DNA of 39,647 nucleotides from an uncultured Alphaproteobacteria bacterium (GTDB lineage Bacteria; Pseudomonadota; Alphaproteobacteria; Rhizobiales; Rhizobiaceae). The stretch is from contig CAKMZB010000003.1 in assembly GCA_929200315.1 (NCBI GenBank), forward strand, positions 1-39,647, given 5' to 3'. Both the position numbers and the translations under genes were made by a program. This document shows, piece by piece, positions 16,581 to 24,168 of this stretch. Below the pieces are notes generated by a model. That model saw only the letters and a program-made list of their open reading frames with translations, had not been told where the DNA came from and did no database searches. The number at the start of each line of letters is the position of its first letter. The first letter of the stretch is position 1.

Positions 16581-16670
16581 GGGAGCTGACTGATGAGATT
16601 TGCGTGGATTGAGAATTGCTGACGTGTGAGCCAACAGATGAGTTGCTGATGACGCAGCGGTATTTCTGTT

Positions 16671-17375
16671 TTGAGTGACAAGCAGGCCAAAGGGCGCTGG
16701 TTGCGGAAGACTGGCCGGTTCCTTCTGTGGTCCCTGATCGCGATAGCGCTGACCGTGTTGGCCGGGGCTTTGATTGCGCGGCCCATTACTGAGGAGGCCG
16801 GCGCAGAGCCCCATTCCAGAACCATCTTGTTAATCTCAAATCCGATTCACACGGATATTGCATTGCGGTTGGATGAGGACGTCCGCCGCAAATTCAACTT
16901 TCTGATTGATGGCGGAACTCCGATCAATGCGGACGCGGCGCAGTGGCTCATCATCGGCTGGGGTGGACGCGCCTTCTACCTGGAGACACCAACCTGGGCC
17001 GCCCTGAAGCCGCTGCCCGTCCTCAAGGCTTTGACGGTCGATAATTCTGTGATGCATGTCGATGTCGCAGGTGCTGTGGATCTCGCCCATCCGGCAATCA
17101 TGCCTCTCAACATTAGTGACTTTGGGTATGAACGGCTGCTTGAAGCTATGCTGCACAGCTTTACCGAGGTCGATGGAAAGAGGTTACCCATCAGGGGTGC
17201 AGCCTACGGCTCCAATGATGCATTTTTCGAAGCCGAGGGTTCGTTCAACTTGCTTCTGGGCTGCAATTTGTGGTCGTCACGCATGTTGCAAGAAGCCGGT
17301 TTACGCGTAGGCTGGTGGACCCCGCTGCCCGCAACCCTGCGCTGGTCACTTGATGCGTTGAACGAGCCCCGGTAA
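16671..17375 (+). CDS. DUF2459 (TIGR02117) membrane-anchored protein
   Basis: A 234-residue protein with a single N-terminal membrane anchor (FLLWSLIAIALTVLAGALIA) and a periplasmic domain of the DUF2459 family: NPIHTDIALRL, IIGWGGRAFYLETPTW, a central VMHVDV and the C-terminal GCNLWSSRMLQEAGLRVGWWTP (read as CNLW...GWWTP). The conserved His-Thr-Asp and Cys-Asn are reminiscent of papain-like or amidase folds, but no activity is established. The start appears to be TTG 16671. Its stop TAA overlaps the ATG of the beta-lactamase gene (TAATG), so the two are translationally coupled. Confidence 0.82.
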   Translation: MSDKQAKGRWLRKTGRFLLWSLIAIALTVLAGALIARPITEEAGAEPHSRTILLISNPIHTDIALRLDEDVRRKFNFLIDGGTPINADAAQWLIIGWGGRAFYLETPTWAALKPLPVLKALTVDNSVMHVDVAGAVDLAHPAIMPLNISDFGYERLLEAMLHSFTEVDGKRLPIRGAAYGSNDAFFEAEGSFNLLLGCNLWSSRMLQEAGLRVGWWTPLPATLRWSLDALNEPR

Positions 17376-18163
17376 TGGCCAGAACCTGTTCCCTGGCCCT
17401 CCTCATCTTCGCCTTCCTCCTCGCTGTCCCTCTGCAAGCGCAGGAAATCGATATCGACGGCATCTTCACCAAGCACAACGCTGTCGGAACGCTTGTTATT
17501 GAACGGCACTCGCACGGTAGTCGCATTGTGCATAATGCGGATCGCGCCACGCAGCCTTTCTTTCCAGCCTCCACTTTCAAGATCCCCAACACGCTGATTG
17601 CGCTAGAGCTGGGCGTGGTTGAAGACTTGCAAACCCGGATACCCTGGGACGGTGTTAAGCGCAGAATTGCTGCCTGGAACAAGTCGCAGACCTTGGCGCA
17701 GGCGTTCCGGAATTCCACAGTGCCGATCTATCAGGAGATTGCCCGGACGGTTGGCAAGAATCGTATGGCAGCTGCGCTCAAGAAGCTCCGATACGGCAAT
17801 CAGAACATAGGCGAGGAGATCGATTCTTTTTGGCTTGAAGGTCCGCTGCAAATTTCCGCCAACGAACAGATCGTATTTCTCAAGCGCCTCTATCTGGGTG
17901 AACTACCCTATTCCGAGCGCGCCATGACACTAACGAAGAAAGCCATGGTCCGATCTCGTTCCAGCACCAAGGTGCACCGCGCGAAAACCGGCTGGACCGT
18001 AGCAAGCGACCCCGCAATTGGCTGGTATGTCGGCTGGGAGGAGCGTGGACACGAGGTTTTGTTTTTCGCGCTGAACATGGACATGACACGTTCATCGCAC
18101 CCGATGGCGCGTGAAGGCATTGTGCGTCAGGTGCTGGCAAACATTCCCGATCAAACGCGCTAG
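17375..18163 (+). CDS. Class D (OXA-type) beta-lactamase
   Basis: A 262-residue serine beta-lactamase of class D, exported by a Sec signal peptide ending near LQAQE. All active-site motifs are present: S-T-F-K at 66-69 (nucleophile Ser66, carboxylatable Lys69), S-T-V at 114-116, Y-G-N at 140-142, FWLEGPLQIS at about 152-161 and K-T-G at 204-206. It would hydrolyse penicillins in the periplasm. Context is chromosomal with no integron or IS nearby, so it looks intrinsic. Its coupling to the DUF2459 gene suggests a shared envelope role. Substrate range cannot be predicted. Confidence 0.9.
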   Translation: MARTCSLALLIFAFLLAVPLQAQEIDIDGIFTKHNAVGTLVIERHSHGSRIVHNADRATQPFFPASTFKIPNTLIALELGVVEDLQTRIPWDGVKRRIAAWNKSQTLAQAFRNSTVPIYQEIARTVGKNRMAAALKKLRYGNQNIGEEIDSFWLEGPLQISANEQIVFLKRLYLGELPYSERAMTLTKKAMVRSRSSTKVHRAKTGWTVASDPAIGWYVGWEERGHEVLFFALNMDMTRSSHPMAREGIVRQVLANIPDQTR

Positions 18164-18178
18164 ATACAGAGACCAATC

Positions 18179-18643
18179 ATGCCCAAAAACCTCCCCATCG
18201 CTCTTCTCATTCTGCGCCTGGGAATAGGCGCCTTTCTCCTCGTTTGGGCTTCGCTCAAATTCCTGCGCCCGGAGTGGATGGTGAACGTATTCCGCAACAC
18301 TTACGGGCTTGAATGGGTGACGGCAGACTATGCCTATGCGGTTGGCGGCGTTCAGCTCATTTTGGTGCTTGCGTTCATCTTCGGCTTGTTCCGCACGTTC
18401 AGCTATGGGCTGACGACCATCATGCATGGCACGGGCATTGTCGGGGCATTTCTGTCCGGCTCGCTGCTCTTTAAGGGCGGGCTGATCAAGGCAATTTCGA
18501 CCGGCACATTTGAGATCGGCTACACGTCTTTCCCCGCCAATCTGCTGTGGACTTCGGTTGCTACGCTTGGGGCGCTTGTGGCTTTGCTCCTGCTGCGCGA
18601 GAGTGATGCCTACACCATTGATGGGATGCGAAACCGCTCGTGA
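18179..18643 (+). CDS. DoxX-like four-helix membrane protein
   Basis: A 154-residue integral membrane protein with four predicted helices (ALLILRLGIGAFLLVWASLKF; YAVGGVQLILVLAFIFGLF; TTIMHGTGIVGAFLSGSLL; LLWTSVATLGALVALLLL). The G-x-G-A-F-L-L-V-W-A-x-L-K-F opening is typical of DoxX-like proteins, a broad family linked loosely to redox or thiosulfate metabolism. It starts 15 bases after the beta-lactamase stop and its own stop overlaps the next gene's GTG, so it sits in an operon. Specific role unknown. Confidence 0.7.
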   Translation: MPKNLPIALLILRLGIGAFLLVWASLKFLRPEWMVNVFRNTYGLEWVTADYAYAVGGVQLILVLAFIFGLFRTFSYGLTTIMHGTGIVGAFLSGSLLFKGGLIKAISTGTFEIGYTSFPANLLWTSVATLGALVALLLLRESDAYTIDGMRNRS

Positions 18644-18936
18644 TTTACGTTGTTGCCACGCTTGAACTGAAACCCGGTTCCACCGACGCCGCCATTGAAG
18701 CGGCCACACCTTGCGTCATCGAAACGCGCAAGGAGGACGGGTGCCTATCCTACGATCTGAACCAAGATGTGTTGGACAAGTCGAAGCTCGTTTTTGTCGA
18801 ACGCTGGACGGGTATGGATGCGCTGAAGGCCCATTTCCACACGCCGCATATGGCAGCCTGGCGCGAGAAAGCCGCTGATCTTGTTGCCTCCAGCACAATC
18901 GAAATCATTGATCCGGCAGACGTTAAGACGCTTTGA
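18640..18936 (+). CDS. ABM-domain putative quinol monooxygenase
   Basis: A 98-residue protein of the antibiotic-biosynthesis-monooxygenase (ABM) fold, similar to YgiN: IYVVATLELKPGS at the N-terminus, then TRKEDGCLSYDL, VFVERWTGMDALKAHFHTPHM and a C-terminal strand. These small dimeric enzymes oxidise quinols or related substrates without a cofactor, or serve in heme or redox chemistry. The start is GTG 18640, overlapping the DoxX-like stop (GTGA), so the two are coupled; a DoxX/ABM pairing suggests quinone-linked redox. Confidence 0.8.
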   Translation: MIYVVATLELKPGSTDAAIEAATPCVIETRKEDGCLSYDLNQDVLDKSKLVFVERWTGMDALKAHFHTPHMAAWREKAADLVASSTIEIIDPADVKTL

Positions 18937-19046
18937 GCGATCCCATCGTTTCTGCGGTTGAGGATGCGGGCGAAACGCAAGATGTTGTCACCCTGACCGA
19001 AACGCTTGCCCTTACCGGCGGTTTGGTTCTGGAATAGACTCCAATC

Positions 19047-19081
19047 TTTGCAAAATACCCCTTTTGGGTTTGCAAATACCC
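19047..19081. promoter_or_regulatory. Tandem TTTGCAAA palindromes upstream of galM
   Basis: The self-complementary octamer TTTGCAAA occurs at 19047-19054 and 19069-19076, 22 bases apart (two helical turns), each followed by (A)TACCC. The pair lies 30-60 bases before the aldose epimerase ATG, so it may be a two-site operator. The regulator is not known. Confidence 0.45.
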
Positions 19082-19106
19082 TCTTTGAATTCGTGAAAGG
19101 CAGCAA

Positions 19107-20126
19107 ATGGCCCCTCCCACCAAATTTGGTACAGCACCCGGCGGTGAGACGGTCCAGCGCATCACAATCACCGGCGGCGGTCTAACCGCTTCGGTTATCA
19201 CCTGGGGGGCGGTGCTTCAGGATTTGCGGCTCGAGGGACACGAGCCGTCCCTCGTCTGCGGTTTTGCGACTTTTGACCCCTATCCCGACCAGTCACCGGA
19301 TTTTGGCGCGACGCCGGGGCGGGTGACAAACCGGATCGGCAACGGCCGGTTCACTCTTGAAGGCACCACCCATCACCTCGACACCAATGTCGGGCCGCAC
19401 ACCCTCCATGGCGGAGCGAGCGGCTATGGGCGCCGGGTCTGGGAGATTGCCGATTTCGGCACATCCCACGTTGATCTCGTTCTACATGACCCAGCCGGAA
19501 CAGCGGGTTTTCCAGGCAGCGTTGATGCCGTCTGCTCCTACACACTGAAGGAGGATGGCGTGCTCCATGTGGCGCTCAGCACATCGAGCGATGAGCTAAC
19601 CATCACCAATCTCACCCACCATTCCTATTTTGACCTCACAGGCGACGGAGACATCCGCGACCACGTGCTACAGGTCCATGCCAACACCCGCCTGCCGGTG
19701 GATGATGATTTCATCCCGACCGGTGAACCCATCTCGATTGACGGCACGGGCTGGGACTTCCGCGAGCCGCGACGGGTTGGGGATGCGGTGAAGCAGCTGT
19801 CGGATGCGGGCGATGTGCTCGACCACAATCTGTGCCTTGCCGATACCCCACGCGGCTTGCAGCATATAGCGAGCGTCACGAGCCCCGCTGGTGGTATCAC
19901 CATGGATGTCGCCACCACCGAACCGGGCTTGCAGATCTATGCCGCGCATAAGGCGCAGACGGATGCGGCAGGAAACAACGGCAAACCATACCAACCCTTC
20001 TGCGGCCTTTGCCTGGAACCGCAGCTCTGGCCGGATGCGGCGAACCGGCCGGGCTTCCCAACCACCATTCTGCGCCCCGGCGAGGTGCGACGGCAGGTTT
20101 CCACCTATCGCTTCCACCGTGCTTGA
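19107..20126 (+). CDS. galM: Aldose 1-epimerase (galactose mutarotase)
   Basis: GalM interconverts alpha- and beta-anomers of aldohexoses in the cytoplasm. The 339-residue protein has TPGRVTNRIGNGRFTLEG (read as NRIGNGRF), PHTLHGG and GYGRRVW, the catalytic-histidine region LTHHSYFDLTGDGD, and near the C-terminus the catalytic glutamate in CLEPQLWPDAANRPGFP (read as LEPQLWPD). A GAAAGG ribosome binding site precedes ATG 19107. It is followed by an SDR gene 47 bases downstream; together they suggest sugar processing, possibly fed by the agl system. Confidence 0.9.
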   Translation: MAPPTKFGTAPGGETVQRITITGGGLTASVITWGAVLQDLRLEGHEPSLVCGFATFDPYPDQSPDFGATPGRVTNRIGNGRFTLEGTTHHLDTNVGPHTLHGGASGYGRRVWEIADFGTSHVDLVLHDPAGTAGFPGSVDAVCSYTLKEDGVLHVALSTSSDELTITNLTHHSYFDLTGDGDIRDHVLQVHANTRLPVDDDFIPTGEPISIDGTGWDFREPRRVGDAVKQLSDAGDVLDHNLCLADTPRGLQHIASVTSPAGGITMDVATTEPGLQIYAAHKAQTDAAGNNGKPYQPFCGLCLEPQLWPDAANRPGFPTTILRPGEVRRQVSTYRFHRA

Positions 20127-20173
20127 GGCAAAGTCCACCTCGCCCCGACCGAATCTGAGAGAGCAGACGCGCC

Positions 20174-20983
20174 ATGCAATTAGTGGGAAAGACCGCCATC
20201 ATCACCGGCGGCGCCAAGGGGATTGGCGCTGCGATTGCCCGTCGCTACGTCGATGAAGGTGCGCGCGTGGTCCTTGCCGATGTCGATGATGACAGGGGAC
20301 AAGCTTTTGCAAAGGAGCTGGAGGAGCTGGGTTCGGCGATCTTCGTCCATACCGATGTTGGCGAGCGGCTCGACGTCCACAATCTCGTTGCCACCGCGCG
20401 GGACGCTTTTGGCGAGATCGACATTCTGGTCAATTCCGCCGGCATTCTGGCGGCTGGGGATTTTCTTGATATTTCCGAAGATGATTTCGACACCGTCATG
20501 CGGGTCAATCTGAAAGGCTCATTCCTCTGTGGTCAGGCCGTGGCGCGCACCATGGTGGACCGGGTGAAGGACGGTGGCCCGGCGGGCACAATCATCAATC
20601 TCTCCTCCACCAATGCCAAATTGGCCCTACCCAAACAGGTGCCCTACACAGTCTCAAAGGGCGCGGTACGCCAGCTCACCAATGTGATGGCCCAGGCGTT
20701 GGCGCCCTATGGCATTCGCGTCAACGCGATTGGCCCGGGTTCCATCGCAACAGAAATGCTGATCGAGGCGGTTGGTGATCCTGACACCAACAAAGACATC
20801 CAGGCGCGCACGCCGATGGGACGCGCCGGACAACCAGATGAGATTGCCGGCATTGCACTTTTCCTGGCAGGCAAGGATTCAAGCTATATTACAGGGCAAA
20901 CCATCTATGCCGATGGCGGGCGGTTGGGGTTGGCCTATACGGTCCAACGCCCAGACGACGCCCCGCCAACCAAAAGCGGCTAG
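20174..20983 (+). CDS. Short-chain dehydrogenase/reductase
   Basis: A 269-residue classical SDR. The cofactor-binding T-G-G-A-K-G-I-G is at residues 11-18, D-V-D at the end of the second strand (an Asp favouring NAD over NADP), N-S-A-G, the catalytic S in NLSSTN, Y-T-V-S-K, and the C-terminal G-Q-T-I-Y-A-D-G-G. A sugar or polyol dehydrogenase is plausible given the galM neighbour (similar to glucose 1-dehydrogenase-type SDRs), but substrate cannot be assigned. Convergent with trcR. Confidence 0.85.
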   Translation: MQLVGKTAIITGGAKGIGAAIARRYVDEGARVVLADVDDDRGQAFAKELEELGSAIFVHTDVGERLDVHNLVATARDAFGEIDILVNSAGILAAGDFLDISEDDFDTVMRVNLKGSFLCGQAVARTMVDRVKDGGPAGTIINLSSTNAKLALPKQVPYTVSKGAVRQLTNVMAQALAPYGIRVNAIGPGSIATEMLIEAVGDPDTNKDIQARTPMGRAGQPDEIAGIALFLAGKDSSYITGQTIYADGGRLGLAYTVQRPDDAPPTKSG

Positions 20984-21007
20984 CGGGGTCTCAAGAGCGC
21001 TGCGGCA

Positions 21008-21694
21008 CTAGTCCTTCTTGGCGACGCTGTCACCGAGGGAAGCAAAGTTTGCAAAGACGCTGTCAGCGTCCATTTCCCGGTCTTCCGCTGCAGGTGCATC
21101 CGGCTCCATGATCTGCGTTTCGGAAGCCGGCAGCAGACCATCCTCATCAGCACCTTCCGGCGGCTGAGGCATCAGCGCCGCGGCTTTCGTGACCTCAAAA
21201 TCAAGATCGATCTGGCTGCAAATGCCAAGCGTCACCGGGTCCAGCGGCTGCAGGTTTGCCGTGTTCCAATGCGTGCGGTCGCGGATCTTGCCGATCGTAT
21301 CTTTCGTTGTGCCGATCAGCTTGATGATCTGCGAATCCTTCAGTTCGGGATGGTTGCGCACCAACCATTGGATTGCATTGGGGCGGTCCTGACGGCGGGA
21401 GACCGGCGTGTAGCGCGGCCCCTTCTTCTTCAGTTCCGGCACCTTCACCTTGGGTTCAAGCAGCTGCAGCTTTTCAGCAGGATTGGCTTCAGCACTTTTC
21501 AGCTGATCACGGTCCACCTGGCCGGTGGCGATAGGGTCGAGACCCTTGATGCCCTGCGCGGAATCGCCGTCTGCAATGGACTTCACTTCCAGATGGTGCA
21601 GGGCGCAAAAGTCACCGATCTGCTCAAATGTGAGCGCGGTGTTGTCCACCAGCCAAACAGCGGTGGCCTTGGGCATCAGCAGCGTGGTCGCCAT
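21008..21694 (-). CDS. trcR: Cell cycle transcriptional regulator TrcR
   Basis: TrcR (DUF1013) is an alphaproteobacterial DNA-binding protein associated with RNA polymerase and cell-cycle genes. The 228-residue protein opens with the conserved LLMPKATAVWLVDNTALTFEQIGDFC, has FCALHHLEVKSIADG, an extended helix-turn-helix-like central part (NAIQWLVRNHPELKDSQIIKLIGTTKDTI) with DRTHWN, and an acidic disordered tail. ATG 21694 is preceded by GAGGAGACG. The gene is divergent from the first DUF1192 copy. Confidence 0.9.
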   Translation of the reverse strand: MATTLLMPKATAVWLVDNTALTFEQIGDFCALHHLEVKSIADGDSAQGIKGLDPIATGQVDRDQLKSAEANPAEKLQLLEPKVKVPELKKKGPRYTPVSRRQDRPNAIQWLVRNHPELKDSQIIKLIGTTKDTIGKIRDRTHWNTANLQPLDPVTLGICSQIDLDFEVTKAAALMPQPPEGADEDGLLPASETQIMEPDAPAAEDREMDADSVFANFASLGDSVAKKD

Positions 21695-21797
21695 GTATCG
21701 TCTCCTCGTAATCTCGCAAAACGACACGCGGCTGCGCGGACCGCCCTTTCAAGAGCCTCATCGGAGGCCCGGGCGAACCGTGGAACGTGCCACGATG

Positions 21798-22058
21798 TCG
21801 GTAGATAGTGCCGATATAGGATGCCGCTTCCCGCTTGTCTATTGGCGTCTGACAGTGCCGCTCAACACCTTGCCGGATGTGAGCGCATCGCAGATGCTGT
21901 ATGCTGGTCAGACCTCAGGAGGACAACCGATGGACGATGAGGACAAACTACGCCCCCAGCCCTTCACGCTAAATGGGGATCTCAATGATCTATCGGTGAG
22001 GGACATCAACCAGCGTATCATTCTTCCGGAGGGCGAGATTGCCCGCCTCAGGGCGGAA
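21798..22058 (+). repeat. Direct-repeat copy 1: DUF1192 upstream region plus gene
   Basis: This segment and 23597-23861 are diverged copies of one sequence. They share TGCCGAT, ATTGGCGT, CAAC(A/G)CCTTGCCG, TCGCAGA, a GGAGGA ribosome binding site and then the DUF1192 reading frame. The copies are in the same orientation and enclose the AT-rich methyltransferase islet. By-eye alignment only; boundaries approximate. Confidence 0.65.
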
Positions 22059-22064
22059 GGATGA
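21930..22064 (+). CDS. DUF1192 protein, truncated and degenerate copy
   Basis: A 44-residue DUF1192 homologue that matches the intact copy at 23733 from its first residue (MDD..K.RPQPF.LN.DL.DLSV.DI). The usual heptad L-L-x-x-E-I-x-R-L is here I-L-P-E-G-E-I-A-R-L, with a helix-breaking proline. The protein stops about 16 residues early, losing the conserved AAxxFFK tail. An AGGAGG motif precedes the ATG, so it could still be translated, but it looks like a decaying duplicate. DUF1192 proteins are short coiled coils of unknown function, commonly encoded next to rcdA. Confidence 0.7.
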   Translation: MDDEDKLRPQPFTLNGDLNDLSVRDINQRIILPEGEIARLRAEG

Positions 22065-22425
22065 CACCTAATCAGTAGCGTTCGCGGCGGCTAAACCTTT
22101 ACCCACCAACGATTTCTAGCAACATGTGCCCCGAAAGGAACAAACCCTCCCACCCTCGATTTCATACCCCACAGCCACGCTGACACCTCAAGGAGGTTTC
22201 TTTGGCCCGACATCGCGGACCTAGTTGTCAAAGACGACAACGCATCTACGAAAAACCTGCTTCTCTCGCTTGATTAACGTACAGTAGACAGACATCCACT
22301 TTCATTAATGAAAGAAATGAATTGAATTTTTATGATGCGATGATTAGATTCTAATAATTTTCAAAAAATTAGACTATTTATCTCTATTCAACTAAAATTC
22401 AGAAATTATATATCTACATAAGGAA
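22065..22425. other. Intergenic stretch entering the AT-rich islet
   Basis: The GC content falls sharply across this interval, and 22280-22425 is very AT-rich. A strong AAGGAGGT at 22190-22197 precedes TTG 22202, which opens a basic 23-codon frame ending at 22273 (MARHRGPSCQRR...). It may be the remains of a gene or a true micro-ORF. The AT-rich tail probably holds the promoter of the methyltransferase gene, though no single -35/-10 pair stands out. Confidence 0.4.
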
Positions 22426-22431
22426 TTGAAA

Positions 22432-23460
22432 TTGTCTGCAATTAGAGAAATTTACCGTAGCCTCAAGATAAAGTGGTTCTTACGGCGTATTAAGCAATCA
22501 AAAAACTATGGTAAACCGATGCCAGGAATTAGTCGATTCTCCTTCGATCAAACTGTATTTTTAGGATATGATCCTATCGACTTAGATTTGTTACATTTCT
22601 ATCGGGAAACGAAAAACGAGCCCAAAGACGGTTTTATTACTGGTTTTTTTGGAGTTCGTACGCGGGTGACTTCGTTGCCACAATCCATTCGCCCACTATC
22701 AGGTAAAGTACTCGGAATCCCGTGGCCAAATGATTATTTGGCTGAGGCAGCAGAGTGGATTGCGATGATCAAATCTGTTCATGAGGCTGAAACAACTTTC
22801 AATATGATGGAGCTGGGTGCTGGTTGGGGACCTTGGCTGATTGAAGGAGCTTTTTCCGCACGGAAGAAGGGTATAGAAAATATCTACCTGGTGGGTGTTG
22901 AGGCTGACAATTCGCACTTTCGAACGATGGAACAGCATTTCCGGGACAATGAATTTAACCCGGAAGACCACACTCTGCTCCATGGGGCAGCTGGAACTGA
23001 GGACAGTGTTGCCAATTGGCCGGTTGCAGAGGACTCTGCCGAAGCTTGGGGACACAGGCCTGTGCGTTCATCGGCGGCGGACAAAGAGCAGGACATGCAC
23101 CACCTGCAAGATACTATAGGCAAACACCCTATGCAGGAAATTGAGGTCTTCGACGTCAAGAAACTGCTGCGGAGGAAAGATACATGGAATCTACTCCACA
23201 TCGACATTCAAGGCTGGGAAACCGATATTGTAGCTGATGCTATTTCTGAGATCGGGGAGCGCGTACAGCGACTGGTCATTGGAACTCATTCACGGCGCAT
23301 TGAAGCGGAATTGCTCGAAATAATGCACAGAGAAAAATGGATGCTCGAAGCGGAAAAACCCTGTCTTTTCAATTATTACAACCATCACTCAAATTTTGAG
23401 AGCATGACGTATGTCGATGGGTTTCAATGCTGGATAAATCCCCGATTTTCAGAAAAATAG
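22432..23460 (+). CDS. FkbM-type methyltransferase, acquired AT-rich gene
   Basis: A roughly 342-residue class I SAM-dependent methyltransferase. Motif I is MMELGAGWGPW (about residues 124-134), an acidic residue follows the second strand (VGVEADN), and the FkbM-like LLHIDIQGWETDIV lies at about 254-267. FkbM-type enzymes O-methylate sugars, including surface polysaccharide residues and macrolide precursors; the acceptor is unknown here. TTG 22432 is preferred because AGGA is seven bases upstream; TTG 22426 lies too close to it. Much lower GC and different codon use than neighbours, plus flanking direct repeats, mark it as laterally acquired. Confidence 0.75.
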   Translation: MSAIREIYRSLKIKWFLRRIKQSKNYGKPMPGISRFSFDQTVFLGYDPIDLDLLHFYRETKNEPKDGFITGFFGVRTRVTSLPQSIRPLSGKVLGIPWPNDYLAEAAEWIAMIKSVHEAETTFNMMELGAGWGPWLIEGAFSARKKGIENIYLVGVEADNSHFRTMEQHFRDNEFNPEDHTLLHGAAGTEDSVANWPVAEDSAEAWGHRPVRSSAADKEQDMHHLQDTIGKHPMQEIEVFDVKKLLRRKDTWNLLHIDIQGWETDIVADAISEIGERVQRLVIGTHSRRIEAELLEIMHREKWMLEAEKPCLFNYYNHHSNFESMTYVDGFQCWINPRFSEK

Positions 23461-23596
23461 TTATTGTTTTTCGAGCATTATCAATCGAATTGCGCTAATT
23501 TGAGAGATAAAGAGAAATATGTATTGGATATATATGGATGTACTGCTGAGAAATCTGTCTTATTTTCGAGCGTTCGACGATGAAGCAATACGATGT

Positions 23597-23861
23597 TAGG
23601 TAGTCATGCCGATCCGTCCTTTCCCATTGGCGTGTCCGCCGTTGGGTGCGTTGACGTGACGGAGACCCAACGCCTTGCCGAGGGAGGAGACTTCGCAGAA
23701 GATGGCCCCTATCTGTTCTGGGAGGAACAATCATGGATGATGGGGGGAAACCACGCCCGCAGCCCTTCATGCTGAACGCAGATCTTGATGACCTGTCTGT
23801 GTCGGATATCGATGACCGAGTGGACCTGTTGGAGGCAGAAATTACCCGCCTTAAAGAAGAG
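23597..23861 (+). repeat. Direct-repeat copy 2: DUF1192 upstream region plus gene
   Basis: Partner of the repeat at 21798-22058, in the same orientation. GC content returns to the local norm at its left edge, so the repeat marks the right boundary of the AT-rich islet. Confidence 0.65.
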
Positions 23862-23915
23862 CGCGAACGCAAGAAGGGTTCGTTCGAGGCTGCCAATGCG
23901 TTCTTCAAGTCCTGA
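23733..23915 (+). CDS. DUF1192 protein, intact copy
   Basis: A 60-residue protein with the complete DUF1192 pattern: RPQPFMLNADLDDLSVSDIDDRV, then a short coiled coil (LLEAEITRLKEERERKK) and the conserved AANAFFKS end. GGGAGGAACAATC precedes the ATG. It lies upstream of rcdA, the arrangement commonly seen in Hyphomicrobiales, which points to this copy as the functional one. Its function has not been established. Confidence 0.85.
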   Translation: MDDGGKPRPQPFMLNADLDDLSVSDIDDRVDLLEAEITRLKEERERKKGSFEAANAFFKS

Positions 23916-23932
23916 AGGAAAAGTTAACCCTG

Positions 23933-23947
23933 TTAACCACTCGTTAA
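23933..23947 (+). promoter_or_regulatory. Perfect CtrA-binding site (TTAA-N7-TTAA)
   Basis: TTAACCACTCGTTAA matches the full CtrA consensus. Another TTAA lies at 23924-23927, giving a cluster of half-sites. If the right TTAA acts as the -35, TAATGA near 23961-23966 could be the -10, placing a start near 23972. It lies between DUF1192 and rcdA; rcdA is a known CtrA target in Caulobacter. Confidence 0.75.
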
Positions 23948-23971
23948 TCTTTACATGCGTTAATGAGATCA

Positions 23972-24062
23972 GTTCGGGGCGACCCGGATTTTGTCTTCGG
24001 TGGGTTTCATCGAGGTCCTCTTCTCCTGAATTTCTTTAGAGCCGCTTGCGGCTCTTTTTTTT
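23972..24062 (+). ncRNA. Candidate CtrA-controlled small RNA or rcdA leader RNA
   Basis: A transcript started from the CtrA box would run about 90 bases to a strong intrinsic terminator, all upstream of rcdA. The interval has no supportable ORF. It contains pyrimidine-rich GTCCTCTTCTCCTG, an unpaired-looking segment resembling the anti-Shine-Dalgarno loops of alphaproteobacterial trans-acting sRNAs. It could instead be a terminated leader that limits CtrA-driven rcdA transcription. Inferred from promoter and terminator placement only. Confidence 0.35.
24038..24062 (+). terminator. Intrinsic terminator upstream of rcdA
   Basis: AGAGCCGC-TT-GCGGCTCT forms an 8-bp GC-rich stem with a 2-base loop, followed by a run of eight T. 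It stands between DUF1192/CtrA box and rcdA, so it terminates either the DUF1192 transcript or a separate short RNA. Confidence 0.88.
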
Positions 24063-24168
24063 GCCCTCATGGTCTTCTGACACGGCGTTTACCAGCTTTG
24101 CATCACGCATCTTGTGTGTGGCGCTCGCCCGCTCCAGTATGCGAGCCGATTGAACGGGCGGAACGATT

